From the NCBI RefSeq assembly GCF_963662555.1, contig NZ_OY759719.1, positions 2,252,985 to 2,316,984 on the forward strand: DNA of 64,000 bases. The letters are read 5' to 3'. The notes beneath the pieces are model-generated. The model saw nothing but the letters and a program-made list of their open reading frames with translations. It made no database searches and had not been told where the DNA came from. This DNA comes from Thiomicrorhabdus sp. (GTDB taxonomy: Bacteria; Pseudomonadota; Gammaproteobacteria; Thiomicrospirales; Thiomicrospiraceae). The position numbers and the translations under genes are program-made. Below are positions 37,320 to 46,694 of the stretch, piece after piece (position 1 is the first letter of the stretch; each line of letters starts with the position of its first letter).

Positions 37320-38108
37320 TTACTCCGTTAAACGTAATTGGCTAATGACATCAACTGCACGATGAATTAGCTCTTGAAGATGAGGCAAAATTAAAGGCGT
37401 TGTCAGTGACAACATGACCAGGCCTGCTAATAATGTAAGAGGGAAACCAACTGCAAAAATATTTAACGAAGGTGCGGCACGAGTAACGACACCAAACGCC
37501 ACGTTAATCAACAGCAGAGCAGTAATAGCAGGTAAAGCAATCAAGACACCTGCAGTAAACATATAGCTACCAAATTTGACTAAATTCCATAAACTTTCGG
37601 AATTAAGAAAATGTGTCCCTACTGGCAAGTATTCAAAACTATTTGCCACTACCTGAATAACTAATAAATGACCATTTAACGCTAAAAAAAGCAATGTCAC
37701 CACAATGGTAAAATACTGAGATACAACAGGAGAGTTAACTCCTGTTCCTGGGTCAACCATTTGAGCGAATGCTAACCCCATACCCATAGCAATCAAGTGT
37801 CCTGCAATAACAAAAGCCTGAAAGACAATTAAAAAAACCAACCCCATTGCTAAACCAATTAGAACTTGTTGAACAAGATAGAGTACACCTTCATTTGTAA
37901 AAGGATCAACGGGCGGAGGAAGTGAAAGAGAAGGGGCAATAACGAGCGTAAGAAAAAATGTCAAAATAACTTTAGAACGCACAGGTACAGCTCTTATTCC
38001 ATAAATAGGAATAATTGACAGCATGGCACCAATTCTAACAAATGGGTAAAAATAAAGGCCTACCAGTTGCAAAAATTCTGGATAGCTAAAAGACATCTGA
38101 CTAACCAA
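37320..38108 (-). CDS. fliR: Flagellar export protein FliR
   Basis: An integral membrane part of the FliPQR export core. The 262 residues are strongly hydrophobic with about six helices. The segment VRIGAMLSIIPIYGIRAVPVRSKV is a family hallmark. The gene overlaps fliQ by 8 bases. A degenerate palindrome copy (37417-37428) encodes LLAGLV. Confidence 0.96.
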   Translation of the reverse strand: MVSQMSFSYPEFLQLVGLYFYPFVRIGAMLSIIPIYGIRAVPVRSKVILTFFLTLVIAPSLSLPPPVDPFTNEGVLYLVQQVLIGLAMGLVFLIVFQAFVIAGHLIAMGMGLAFAQMVDPGTGVNSPVVSQYFTIVVTLLFLALNGHLLVIQVVANSFEYLPVGTHFLNSESLWNLVKFGSYMFTAGVLIALPAITALLLINVAFGVVTRAAPSLNIFAVGFPLTLLAGLVMLSLTTPLILPHLQELIHRAVDVISQLRLTE

Positions 38109-38373
38109 TCATGGCAGGAATATTTTGATAAAGCTCACGAGTAAAAGAGATTAACGTCGTTAACATCCAAGGACCTGCAACAACTAATGCAACACCAACA
38201 ATGGCGAGCTTTGGAATAAAACTCAGCGTCATTTCGTTAATTTGTGTGGCCGCTTGAAACATACCCACCAATAAACCAATAATCAGTGCTGGAATCAATA
38301 AAGGAGCTGCCAACATGGCAGTTACTTCAAGCATCTTTTGCCCGAGTGTTAATACAAATTCTTCTTGCATCAT
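38101..38373 (-). CDS. fliQ: Flagellar export protein FliQ
   Basis: A 90-residue, two-helix subunit of the FliPQR core. The conserved LLIPALIIGLLVGMFQAATQINEMTLSFIPK region is clear. It overlaps fliP by 4 bases (ATGA) and fliR by 8. Confidence 0.97.
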   Translation of the reverse strand: MMQEEFVLTLGQKMLEVTAMLAAPLLIPALIIGLLVGMFQAATQINEMTLSFIPKLAIVGVALVVAGPWMLTTLISFTRELYQNIPAMIG

Positions 38374-39122
38374 ATACCTCCAGGTACAACGAAGCTATTT
38401 GCTAAAGTACCAACAACCAAAGCCCAACCATCTATGAGCACAAACAGCATAAGTTTAAAGGGTAAAGAGATAATCATGGGTGATAACATCATCATACCCA
38501 TAGACATCAATAAGCTGGCAACGACTAAATCGATAATTAAAAAGGGAATAAATAACATAAACCCAATTTGAAAAGCGGTTTTTAATTCACTTGTCATAAA
38601 GGCAGGAATAAGTACTTTAAATGGTACAGACTGAGGGTCTTTCAAAGTCACATCAGCCATTTCAGCAAACATACCCAAGTCATCTTCTCGAGTCTGTTGG
38701 AGCATAAACTGATGCATGGGTTTTGATCCGAGTTCTACCGCTTTTTGAAACTGTATTTTTTCATCAAGGTAAGGAGCTACGGCTGTGTCATAAACCTTAT
38801 CTAACACTGGACCCATTATAAAAAGTGTTAAAAACAAAGATAAACCAATCAAAACCTGATTTGATGGGGTTTGCATTGTACCCAAAGCTTGTCTTAGTAG
38901 AGCCAAGACAATAACTATTCTCAAAAATGACGTGGTTGCAATTAATGCCGCAGGCAATAACGTTAAGCCTGTCATTAAGAGTAGGATTTGGATGGTTAAA
39001 GTGTAATCTTGATTACCAGCGGCATCCGTTTCTACAGAAAATGCAGGAATACCAGGCATAGCCCATGTCAATACAGGGAAAAAAGTAAGTATAAAAAATA
39101 GAGAGGGCTTTAATATCTTCAC
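38370..39122 (-). CDS. fliP: Flagellar export protein FliP
   Basis: A pore-forming subunit of the export core. Its 250 residues include a cleavable signal peptide (SLFFILTFFPVLTWA). Four helices carry the signature FLRIVIVLALLRQALGTMQTPSNQVLIGLSLFLT. The C-terminal LMSMGMMMLSP block is typical. Confidence 0.97.
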   Translation of the reverse strand: MKILKPSLFFILTFFPVLTWAMPGIPAFSVETDAAGNQDYTLTIQILLLMTGLTLLPAALIATTSFLRIVIVLALLRQALGTMQTPSNQVLIGLSLFLTLFIMGPVLDKVYDTAVAPYLDEKIQFQKAVELGSKPMHQFMLQQTREDDLGMFAEMADVTLKDPQSVPFKVLIPAFMTSELKTAFQIGFMLFIPFLIIDLVVASLLMSMGMMMLSPMIISLPFKLMLFVLIDGWALVVGTLANSFVVPGGI

Positions 39123-39133
39123 GAGTATGTCGA

Positions 39134-39571
39134 CTATTTTCCTTTAGACTTAATGGCTTCTTGCAACCGCTTTGAAAACTGCCCTGAAACAGGAACATTT
39201 TCTTGGACTTCAACATTTTCTTCAAGTTGATGCAATCGACTTATTCTACTCGATGTCACCCCTACCAAAACTTGTTCTTTACCAACTTGCAATAACAAAA
39301 TACGTTCCCTTTGCCCAACAGATAAAGCCCCAAGAACTTTAAGATTGCCGTCAGCCACACCAGGAAAACGTCCATAACGTCTTAACAACCAAGCAGAAAT
39401 AAAAATAATAACCAGAACCAAAACCAAAGACAAAATAATTTGTCCAAAATATTCACTGGGTTGGGTAACTTTCTCTCCAATCAAAGGCATTTTATCTTCT
39501 GCAAACACCCAAGTAGTTTGAAGAGTTAATAGTAAAGTTAACCAGGCCTGCTTAATTAATTTCATGGTCAT
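39134..39571 (-). CDS. fliO: Flagellar export assembly protein FliO
   Basis: A FliO-family membrane protein of 145 residues that helps assemble FliP. It has an N-terminal signal-like helix, a transmembrane helix at about residues 42-64 (IILSLVLVLVIIFISAWLL), and a soluble domain with LKVLGALSVGQRERILLLQVGKEQVLVGVTSSRI. Its ATG overlaps the fliN stop by one base. A degenerate palindrome copy (39541-39552) lies at its start. Confidence 0.92.
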   Translation of the reverse strand: MTMKLIKQAWLTLLLTLQTTWVFAEDKMPLIGEKVTQPSEYFGQIILSLVLVLVIIFISAWLLRRYGRFPGVADGNLKVLGALSVGQRERILLLQVGKEQVLVGVTSSRISRLHQLEENVEVQENVPVSGQFSKRLQEAIKSKGK

Positions 39572-40023
39572 TACTTTAACTTTTTGATTCGCTCTTGTGG
39601 ACTAACCACGTCGGTTAAACGCACACCAAACTTATCATTGATAACAACCACTTCGCCATGAGCGATAAGGGTTCCATTTACTAATAAATCTAAAGGTTCT
39701 CCCGCTAAACGATCCATTTCAACAACCGAACCCTGTGTATATGAGAGCAGATTACGAATAGAGACTTTTGCTCTACCAATTTCTAGCTGCAATGTAACAG
39801 GGATATCCATTAAGACATCTAAATCAACCTTATCTTTATTGCCACCACGTTCTGCGTTGAGTTCATCAAATGCCGCCGAGCTAATTGACTCAGCATTCAT
39901 AGCATCTGCTTGCTCCGACAATGCATCTCCCCAATCTGCATCTGCAGAGCCTGTTGCACTTTCTGCATCAGCTTGTTCAGCTAAGGCGTCGCCCCACGCA
40001 CTTAAATCTTCTTCATCACTCAT
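39571..40023 (-). CDS. fliN: Flagellar switch protein FliN with duplicated N-terminal motif
   Basis: A C-ring protein of the motor switch. I place the start at 40023 because AAGGAG lies seven bases upstream; this overlaps fliM by 8 bases and gives 150 residues. The C-terminal SpoA domain (about 65-145) reads DIPVTLQLEIGRAKVSIRNLLSYTQGSVVEMDRLAGEPLDLLVNG. The N-terminus has two copies of WGDALxEQADA (residues 10-20 and 31-41). In E. coli FliN a single similar motif (LWAEALSEQ) occurs in this region, which has been linked to FliH docking. Confidence 0.95.
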   Translation of the reverse strand: MSDEEDLSAWGDALAEQADAESATGSADADWGDALSEQADAMNAESISSAAFDELNAERGGNKDKVDLDVLMDIPVTLQLEIGRAKVSIRNLLSYTQGSVVEMDRLAGEPLDLLVNGTLIAHGEVVVINDKFGVRLTDVVSPQERIKKLK

Positions 40024-41035
40024 CGTACCACTCCTTAACATTCTCTATCGTTCGCTCTTGATAAGCGGGGTGACGTAAAACTTCTTCTATTTTAACGGCT
40101 TTTTTATCATGGCTTTCACCTAGTTTGCCACGCATAATGGCAATATTTTCAGCTTTAACTGTAACTTGTTTAGGCATTTCCAGCGGAATAATATCGCCTT
40201 TTTCCATTCTTAATAAATCATCAACATTCATTTTTAGTTCAGCTAAACTCACACTTAAATCAATTTCAATATTTTTTGCTTCTTCTTTAAGTGTTCTTGA
40301 CCAACGATTATCACTCTCACCTTGAAGATTTTGCATACCTTCTTCAAGCTTGTCTCTAACTGGTTCAAGCATGGCATAAGGCATGACAATATCAACACGC
40401 CCTTCAACCCCTTCAAAACGAACATTGATTGGACTCACAACAATCATATCAGTTGGGTCAACAATCCCTGCAAATTTAGGGTTCATTTCAGAGTGCATGT
40501 ATTCGATCTCAATATCCATAACTGGACCCCATGCTTTACGCATGTTCTCAGAGGTGATATCAAGAATACTTCTTACCATACTCATTTCAACAGGTGTATA
40601 TTCACGCCCTTCGATTTTGAAGGGAAGTAGACCTGTTCCACCAAAGTAGATATCAACCGCAGTAAAAATCAACTTTGAGTCTAAGGTAAATAATGACACT
40701 CCGTTTAACGGGTTAATACGATAAATATTCAAGCTGGTAGGCACAAATAGATTACGCAAGTAGTCAATCATTTTAATGATTTTTACTTCACCCGCCGTCA
40801 CCTCAACACTCGCCATAATCATTTCATTAAAATGACGTTGAAAACCTCGAGCAAATCGTTCGTTAATAATATCTAAAGCAGGCAGACGACCACGAACAAT
40901 ACGCTCTTGGTTAGTAAAGTCATAGACTTTGGCACTCTGCCCCCCTGAAGTATCATCACCTTCAGTTTCGACATCACCACCGCCCATCCCTTTTAAAAGG
41001 GCGTCAACTTCATCTTGGCTTAGAATATCATCCAT
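40016..41035 (-). CDS. fliM: Flagellar motor switch protein FliM
   Basis: A C-ring protein that binds CheY-P. Its 339 residues begin with the canonical CheY-binding peptide ILSQDEVDALLKG. The middle CheC-like domain (LEMSMVRSILDITSENMRKAWGPV) and the C-terminal SpoA domain (LSVSLAELKMNVDDLLRMEKGDIIPLEMP) follow. It is encoded between fliL and fliN, the usual order. Confidence 0.97.
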   Translation of the reverse strand: MDDILSQDEVDALLKGMGGGDVETEGDDTSGGQSAKVYDFTNQERIVRGRLPALDIINERFARGFQRHFNEMIMASVEVTAGEVKIIKMIDYLRNLFVPTSLNIYRINPLNGVSLFTLDSKLIFTAVDIYFGGTGLLPFKIEGREYTPVEMSMVRSILDITSENMRKAWGPVMDIEIEYMHSEMNPKFAGIVDPTDMIVVSPINVRFEGVEGRVDIVMPYAMLEPVRDKLEEGMQNLQGESDNRWSRTLKEEAKNIEIDLSVSLAELKMNVDDLLRMEKGDIIPLEMPKQVTVKAENIAIMRGKLGESHDKKAVKIEEVLRHPAYQERTIENVKEWYDE

Positions 41036-41046
41036 TTATAATCGCC

Positions 41047-41646
41047 TTACTGCATCACAAAACGTGTCATATAAACATCTTCAACTAAATCTGGGTAAAT
41101 ATTATGTTTTTCTAGAACCTTACGGGTCACATCTAAAATTTGTGCTCGTAACTGATCAGGCCCATCCGGTTTGATTAATTCATTGTAGTGCTGATTTCGC
41201 AATAAACGTTCAATATCATTTTTAAGAATAGGTCGTAAATATTCCATTTCACCATCTGGACCGACTACCTGAGGGTAATACGATAGAAACTTCAAATCAA
41301 CTGCTAAGAATTTTGCTTGACCATCTCCATTGAAATTTACAACAAATTTATCCATTGTAAAATAACTTGGAGGTGCATCTGCCGCAGGTGGTTCAAACTG
41401 CTTATATTTAGGTGAATACTCTTTTGCATGCCCCATATCATGTCCGTCAGCTTCATCAGTACCATGCTCTGCTGAACCATGTACTTCAGCATTCGCTCCT
41501 TTTTCTTCTGAATGTTTATCAGCACTCAGGTACAAAAAAGCTAAAGCGCCAATACCAACTAAAAGAAGAATGACCACAACCAAAAGGACAATAATCAATC
41601 CTTTTCCACCGCTTTTCTTTTCTTCTTTAACATCTTCTTCAGACAT
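41047..41646 (-). CDS. fliL: Flagellar basal-body-associated protein FliL
   Basis: A 199-residue single-pass membrane protein that supports the stator. It has a short Lys-rich N-terminus, one helix (about 14-36, LIIVLLVVVILLLVGIGALAFLYL), a His/Glu/Gly-rich linker, and a periplasmic FliL domain (YFTMDKFVVNFNGDGQAKFLAVDLKFL... ending TRFVMQ). GGAAGG precedes the ATG. motB is directly upstream, which fits a stator function. Confidence 0.95.
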   Translation of the reverse strand: MSEEDVKEEKKSGGKGLIIVLLVVVILLLVGIGALAFLYLSADKHSEEKGANAEVHGSAEHGTDEADGHDMGHAKEYSPKYKQFEPPAADAPPSYFTMDKFVVNFNGDGQAKFLAVDLKFLSYYPQVVGPDGEMEYLRPILKNDIERLLRNQHYNELIKPDGPDQLRAQILDVTRKVLEKHNIYPDLVEDVYMTRFVMQ

Positions 41647-41670
41647 GGTTTTTCCTTCCTTTTCTCTGGT

Positions 41671-42552
41671 TTACTGAGGAGTGAGTCGTAGCTTTTTACT
41701 CAAGTCTTCTACAGGTACTGCATCACTTAAGCTACGCAAACGCTGCTCAGCCTCTTTATTCAAAACAATAATACTAATTCTTCTATTTCTTGGATTATAC
41801 GGATTTTCTTTATCAAACGGCACAGTATCCGCCATTCCAACTGTTTGTGCAATACGATTACTATCAACCCCACCTTTAAGTAACAGCCTTCTTGCTGCAT
41901 TCGCTCGGTCTGCTGAAAGCTCCCAGTTGGTATATTCAGAGTTATCGTGATAACCCGACGAATCGGTATGTCCAGTTATACTTATTTTATTTCTGGTAGT
42001 CGATAAAACCTTACCAACTTCTTGCAATAACTTAGATGCATACTCTTTAGGTAAATCTACTCCAGTTTCAAACATTGGGCGTTTTCTATCATCCAAAATT
42101 TGTACCTGTAATCCATTAGGAGTAACGTCTATTTTTAACTGATCTTTTAATTCACTTAAAGAGTCACTTTGTGCAATCTGTTTTTCAAGCTGAAGCTTCA
42201 TCGCTTCCATTTGAGCTTTTTCTGCCGCCTTACCCGAACCATCCTCATTTCCCTCAGTGCCTTTTGGTGAATCTTTAAATCCTCCCATATCAATCATTGC
42301 ATCTGAAGTTTGACCCGCTTCTTTTGATTCAACAAGAGACATGGGCGAAGACTCTATTACCGTAGGATCTCTAAAGTATTCAGCCATTGCCTTCATTTCT
42401 TCGTCGTTAGTTCCACCCAAAACCCATAACATTAAAAAAAACGCCATCGCTGCCGTCATAAAATCGGCAAACGCAATTTTCCATGCTCCGCCATGTGCTG
42501 AGTGCGGGCACTTATTTAAGCGCTTTATAATTATGGATTGTTCATCACTCAT
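41671..42552 (-). CDS. motB: Flagellar stator protein MotB
   Basis: A stator subunit that anchors the ion channel to peptidoglycan. The 293 residues have an N-terminal helix with the ion-carrying Asp30 (AFADFMTAAMAFFLMLWVLG), a plug/linker region rich in Gly/Glu, and a C-terminal OmpA-like domain with ITGHTDSSGY and NWELSADRANAARRLLL. Ion choice (H+ or Na+) cannot be decided from this alone. Confidence 0.96.
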   Translation of the reverse strand: MSDEQSIIIKRLNKCPHSAHGGAWKIAFADFMTAAMAFFLMLWVLGGTNDEEMKAMAEYFRDPTVIESSPMSLVESKEAGQTSDAMIDMGGFKDSPKGTEGNEDGSGKAAEKAQMEAMKLQLEKQIAQSDSLSELKDQLKIDVTPNGLQVQILDDRKRPMFETGVDLPKEYASKLLQEVGKVLSTTRNKISITGHTDSSGYHDNSEYTNWELSADRANAARRLLLKGGVDSNRIAQTVGMADTVPFDKENPYNPRNRRISIIVLNKEAEQRLRSLSDAVPVEDLSKKLRLTPQ

Positions 42553-42579
42553 GGCGTTTCAACTAACTCGAACTAGAGG

Positions 42580-43431
42580 TTATTTCTGGCTCTGTAAAAA
42601 TTCATCTACTTCTGTAAAAGTAGGTCTTTCATGGCTTGGCACTGCTTTACGCCCGAACTCTACCGCAACTTGCGGGGCATATCCATTAAGGTTGGCCATT
42701 AAACAGGTTTTAATTACACCAAAAAATGCTCCTTCTGCCTCTGCTCTGTTAGCTAGTTCAGACGAAATCGGTGCAATAAAGCCATATGCAATCAGAATCC
42801 CTAAAAAAGTCCCTACTAAAGCAACAGACATATGATGAGCTATTTCCATCGGTCCTGCGTCAAGATAACTCATGGTAATAACAATCCCTAATACCGCTGC
42901 CACGATACCAAAGGCTGGCAAAGCCTCAGAAACCTTACCAATTGCGGCACTTGGCATCATAGCCTCATGGTGGTGGGCATCGAGTTCTAAAATCATTAAG
43001 TCTTCTAACTGATAAGGATTGCTTGCACCACTAATCATTAGCCTCAAATAATCACAAATAAAATCTACAGCATGGTGATCAGCAGCCACCTTGGGTGCAC
43101 TATTAAACAATTCGCTTGAATGAGGGTCTTCTACATCCGCTTCAATTGACATTAAACCTTCACGACGTGCCTTATTAAAGATTTTAAACATGAGACCAAG
43201 CAACTCCATAAACAATTCTTTGTTTACATGGTGAGGCTTAGCAAGACCAAGTCCTTTTGAGAAACCAGCTTTAACTACCCAGCCCGGATTGGCAATAATA
43301 TAAGCACCCAATGCACCACCACAGATGATAACCATCTCTAGCGGCTGAATCATAATACCTATACTACCGTGTGGTAAGTAACCACCCAATAAGGTACCGA
43401 TTACGACGAGTGTACCTACTATTGCCTTCAT
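42580..43431 (-). CDS. motA: Flagellar stator protein MotA
   Basis: The pentameric stator subunit that drives rotation together with MotB. The 283 residues have four membrane helices, the cytoplasmic loop with FKIFNKARREGLMSIEADVEDP, and the pore region AFGIVAAVLGIVITMSYLDAGP and LVGTFLGILIAYGFIAP. It lies 27 bases before motB. An AGGATG site precedes its start. Confidence 0.96.
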   Translation of the reverse strand: MKAIVGTLVVIGTLLGGYLPHGSIGIMIQPLEMVIICGGALGAYIIANPGWVVKAGFSKGLGLAKPHHVNKELFMELLGLMFKIFNKARREGLMSIEADVEDPHSSELFNSAPKVAADHHAVDFICDYLRLMISGASNPYQLEDLMILELDAHHHEAMMPSAAIGKVSEALPAFGIVAAVLGIVITMSYLDAGPMEIAHHMSVALVGTFLGILIAYGFIAPISSELANRAEAEGAFFGVIKTCLMANLNGYAPQVAVEFGRKAVPSHERPTFTEVDEFLQSQK

Positions 43432-43474
43432 CTATTCATCCTATATTGCTGCTCAAAAATTATGGTTTTACCCA

Positions 43475-44461
43475 TTAACTGCGCTGAATAACGCCAGCCA
43501 ATTCTTCTTGCGCAGATTTTAACTCAGAAAGGTCTGCGACTATACCATTAAATATGTCATTTACTCGTCCAGCTTGCTCTTGAGTAGAATCCACTCTGTT
43601 TTGACCACTCGCCATAACTTGCACCGCATTTCGTGCACGCTGCTGAAGCTCTTCAATAATGGTTTGAATCTCTGTTGTTGCTTGCTGAGTTTTACCCGCT
43701 AAAATACGCACTTCATCAGCTACCACAGCAAATCCGCGGCCATGCTCACCAGCTCGGGCGGCTTCTATTGCCGCATTTAATGCTAATAAATTTGTTTGTT
43801 CTGCAATATCACGAATTAAGACTAAAACCGTTCCGATATTACTGCTGTCCTCTTCTAAGCGTTTAATAACACCAGAAGCATGAACAACCTCATCTGTTAA
43901 GCCACTGACCTCTGTTATAACATTACCGGCAGATTCCATGCCTTGAGATGATCCTGAGTTAAGAGCCTGAAGCTTAGTGGCTAACTTTTGTGAAAGCATC
44001 ATCAATTCACTGTTATCAAATTTTGCAGAGCTGGTTGAACTCTGTTGAGAATAGCAAGCCGCTAAAGTTTCATTTAACTCTTCAATTTGATTATCTAAGT
44101 CGGCAACTTTAGCTTCTATGGTTGATTTCTCAATCATCTCTTTAGTCACTTGGTTTGATGCTAACTCTAAAAGGTTATTAACAACGGTTAAAAGCTTTGG
44201 ATCGGCATTGGCAAGATTAACCGTTGTGGCCAAATCTTTTTCGTTTATTACCTTTTGCAAAGCCTCAACTAATTCTGTTTGATCACAAGCACCCGATTTA
44301 TTACATGTCATTAAATACACCAAAGAACCAACTACCAAGCCAGCAACAACCATTGCCATTACAACAAATCCAACAGTTGGAATACCTGCGATAGTTGATC
44401 CCGCATAGGCATTTTTTGTACTTAAAGCCACAAATAGGGCAATACTTTTTTCAAATTTCAT
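43475..44461 (-). CDS. Short methyl-accepting/MCP-signalling-domain protein between fliK and motA
   Basis: A 328-residue protein with an N-terminal hydrophobic part (about residues 25-50, [22 protein letters not shown], possibly after a signal-like start). A coiled linker (about 85-160) and an MCP signalling hairpin follow, with the tip [36 protein letters not shown]. No ligand-binding domain is present. Its position inside the fliK-motAB-fliL string is unusual and suggests tight co-expression with the stator. It may be a receptor that joins existing arrays, or a regulator acting on the motor complex. The latter is inference. Confidence 0.9.
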   Translation of the reverse strand: MKFEKSIALFVALSTKNAYAGSTIAGIPTVGFVVMAMVVAGLVVGSLVYLMTCNKSGACDQTELVEALQKVINEKDLATTVNLANADPKLLTVVNNLLELASNQVTKEMIEKSTIEAKVADLDNQIEELNETLAACYSQQSSTSSAKFDNSELMMLSQKLATKLQALNSGSSQGMESAGNVITEVSGLTDEVVHASGVIKRLEEDSSNIGTVLVLIRDIAEQTNLLALNAAIEAARAGEHGRGFAVVADEVRILAGKTQQATTEIQTIIEELQQRARNAVQVMASGQNRVDSTQEQAGRVNDIFNGIVADLSELKSAQEELAGVIQRS

Positions 44462-44470
44462 CTCTCGCTC

Positions 44471-46072
44471 CTAGGCGTAAAAATCGACAATGTTATCGGA
44501 CATGATTGTTGTTTTTGTTAATGATTGCTCAACCCCATCTGAATCAGCACTCATCGCAGATGAGTTAGCATTGTTTTCAGAACCAGATTCACCATCAGAA
44601 TTATTTGCAAAATTTGATTGCTCTCCAACATCCACAGAGGCTAGATCAATACCAGCTTGCTCAAGCATTTCTCTAAGTCTTGGGATTGCATTTTCCATTG
44701 CTTCACGAGTCGTTAGATGCTGAGCATTCATGCTTACGTGTACTTGCTGATCTTTATCTATATGCAATTTGACTTGAACTGGGCCAAGCTTTTCTGGGTT
44801 AAGCGTAATTTGTGCTTGTTGTAGTTTATTATTTGCCATATAAACCACACGTTGACCAAAAGCTTGGCCCCACTGTGGAGATCTCACTGGTACAGGAATC
44901 GACTGCATTCCAGGTGGTAAGAATGTCTTTTTATCACCAGAAAGACCATCAATTGCCAGCAAACTTTCTTTGGAATCGGCTTTAACAATTAATTCATCCG
45001 TGGCTTTTACAGCCATTTGCTGTTCAATGTTTTGAGCTCTTTTCTCTTGAAACTGCGATGATTGAATCGCATTTGCTATATATGGTTGTGCATTTGGTTG
45101 TGTTCCTGGTTGAGCACTCTGCTGTCCGTTAGATTGAGAACCAGATTGACCACCTTGAGCAAAGCCAGAAGATTGAGAGCCATCAGAACTAGAAGCCCCC
45201 CAATGTGCAGCAGAACTAGTTTGACTACCTGGTTGCTGGACACCGGATTGCTGATTAACCACTTGCTGGTTGGCGGTTACTGTAGCACCGGCATGAGATA
45301 CATTTGATGCCATGCCTGTAACATTCTGACTACTCGAGGCAACTGCACTTTTTTGTAGAGAATCCGTTGCCAAATTGTTGGCCTGGATGCTTTCTGGTGA
45401 TGTTGTCTCATCGACCGACTTATCAACCGTTTCTTGTGTAGCCTCTGAAGGCATGGTTACATTTGCCACATTATTGGCAGACTCATCAATAGACGCATCT
45501 GAAACGCTGTAACCAAATTCTTGAGACTGACTTAAAATAGGGTTATCTACAGAATCCACCTCTTGATAACCAGCTAGGTTTAACACATTGTTTTGCTCAG
45601 GGGCTTCACCATCATTTACGACCATATCAACGGATTCAGTGTTTGACTGTACAACGATATCAAGATTGTTATCAGCACTTAATTCACTTGCCGCATCAAT
45701 ATTTGAATTTACCAGGCCTGGTAAATTGACAGAATCTTTATCAATATTGGGTACATCTAAATTAGCTACATCTAATCGCATGCTTGCAAAAGCCTCTGAA
45801 GGCTCGGCATTATCAACTTGACTTGCAGGGATTGTTTTACCTTCCAGTAACGCTGAAACATCAATAACAGAAACTGGCAAATCATTAGCAGTACCAATCG
45901 TTTGCTCTTCAGCCATCTTGTCTGAATTAGCAATCTGCTTACCTGGCTGATTAATCATTGAGGCAAAAAGCTGTGAAAATGGTTTCCCTTGTGGCAAACC
46001 TTGCCCTTTATCCAACATATTTAAGCCTTCTAGAGGCTGTTCAACTTGTGCAGGTTTAGCATTTATAAGCAT
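44471..46072 (-). CDS. fliK: Flagellar hook-length control protein FliK
   Basis: A secreted molecular ruler that controls hook length and triggers the FlhB switch. I use the ATG at 46072 (MLINAKPAQVEQPLEG), giving 533 residues; an in-frame ATG at 46093 is possible. The long N-terminal part is low-complexity, with a Gln/Ser/Gly tract around residues 260-330. The C-terminal domain holds RVVYMANNKLQQAQITLNPEKLGPVQVKLHI, the family signature. A sigma54 site lies 41 bases upstream. A perfect palindrome copy encodes NLPGLVNS. Confidence 0.93.
   Translation of the reverse strand: MLINAKPAQVEQPLEGLNMLDKGQGLPQGKPFSQLFASMINQPGKQIANSDKMAEEQTIGTANDLPVSVIDVSALLEGKTIPASQVDNAEPSEAFASMRLDVANLDVPNIDKDSVNLPGLVNSNIDAASELSADNNLDIVVQSNTESVDMVVNDGEAPEQNNVLNLAGYQEVDSVDNPILSQSQEFGYSVSDASIDESANNVANVTMPSEATQETVDKSVDETTSPESIQANNLATDSLQKSAVASSSQNVTGMASNVSHAGATVTANQQVVNQQSGVQQPGSQTSSAAHWGASSSDGSQSSGFAQGGQSGSQSNGQQSAQPGTQPNAQPYIANAIQSSQFQEKRAQNIEQQMAVKATDELIVKADSKESLLAIDGLSGDKKTFLPPGMQSIPVPVRSPQWGQAFGQRVVYMANNKLQQAQITLNPEKLGPVQVKLHIDKDQQVHVSMNAQHLTTREAMENAIPRLREMLEQAGIDLASVDVGEQSNFANNSDGESGSENNANSSAMSADSDGVEQSLTKTTIMSDNIVDFYA
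45711..45722. repeat. ACCAGGCCTGGT palindrome, copy 9 (in fliK)
   Basis: Perfect copy whose mirror symmetry extends to 22 bp (AATTTACCAGG and its complement, 45706-45727), even though it lies inside a coding sequence. Confidence 0.92.
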
Positions 46073-46112
46073 TTGTATCTCACATCTGTACATTGCATCG
46101 TAAACTCAGAAA

Positions 46113-46128
46113 AGCAATATACATGCCT
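46113..46128 (-). promoter_or_regulatory. Sigma54 promoter of fliK and downstream genes
   Basis: On the minus strand AGGCATGTATATTGCT has GG-N10-GC spacing and a perfect -12 TTGCT. It lies in the fliJ-fliK gap, 41 bases before the fliK start. Confidence 0.65.
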
Positions 46129-46160
46129 AACAAATAAAACACTGATAAAAAGAGAAATAA

Positions 46161-46610
46161 CTAATGTGATATTTTCTGATTTTGAATATATTTTTGGGCT
46201 GACAGTTCATCAAGCATCCTTTGTTCTGCTCGATTAAGTATCGCTTGTTCATTATTACTAATACGTTTATACAACGCCTCTAAAGACTTTACTCTGGCTC
46301 TTTTTTCAATCCAGGCTTCTTTAGATAAAACCAACATTTTTTCAGATTCTTCAACCTGATTTTTTTGGGCAACTACCGCTTGGCTTAACTTTTCTGAAAA
46401 CGCATTATGGGTTTGCAATTGAATGGGAGAAATTTGACCAACAGAACTCGGTTTTTTGGCATACTCATCACAATATAAAAGTAAAGATTCTAGCTGCTGC
46501 TTGGCGTCAGCTAATCTGGTTTGCATATAGGCATAAGTTTGAGCCGCCTTGTCTAACTCCATTTCGGCAAGCTCTACTATTTTTTTGATTCTTTGCAATC
46601 TACGTGACAC
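46161..46610 (-). CDS. fliJ: Flagellar export chaperone FliJ
   Basis: A coiled-coil stalk protein of the export ATPase. Its 149 residues are almost entirely helical and charged (RRLQRIKKIVELAEMELDKAAQTYAYMQTRL...). It follows fliI by 84 bases. Identity rests on size, coiled coil and position; FliJ sequences are poorly conserved. Confidence 0.85.
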   Translation of the reverse strand: MSRRLQRIKKIVELAEMELDKAAQTYAYMQTRLADAKQQLESLLLYCDEYAKKPSSVGQISPIQLQTHNAFSEKLSQAVVAQKNQVEESEKMLVLSKEAWIEKRARVKSLEALYKRISNNEQAILNRAEQRMLDELSAQKYIQNQKISH

Positions 46611-46694
46611 AAATATCGTTTCCTTTAATAAGCATTACCGTCTGCCAGTAAACAATACAAATTGGTTCCTATCTATCAATTAGCTACGCAGCAC

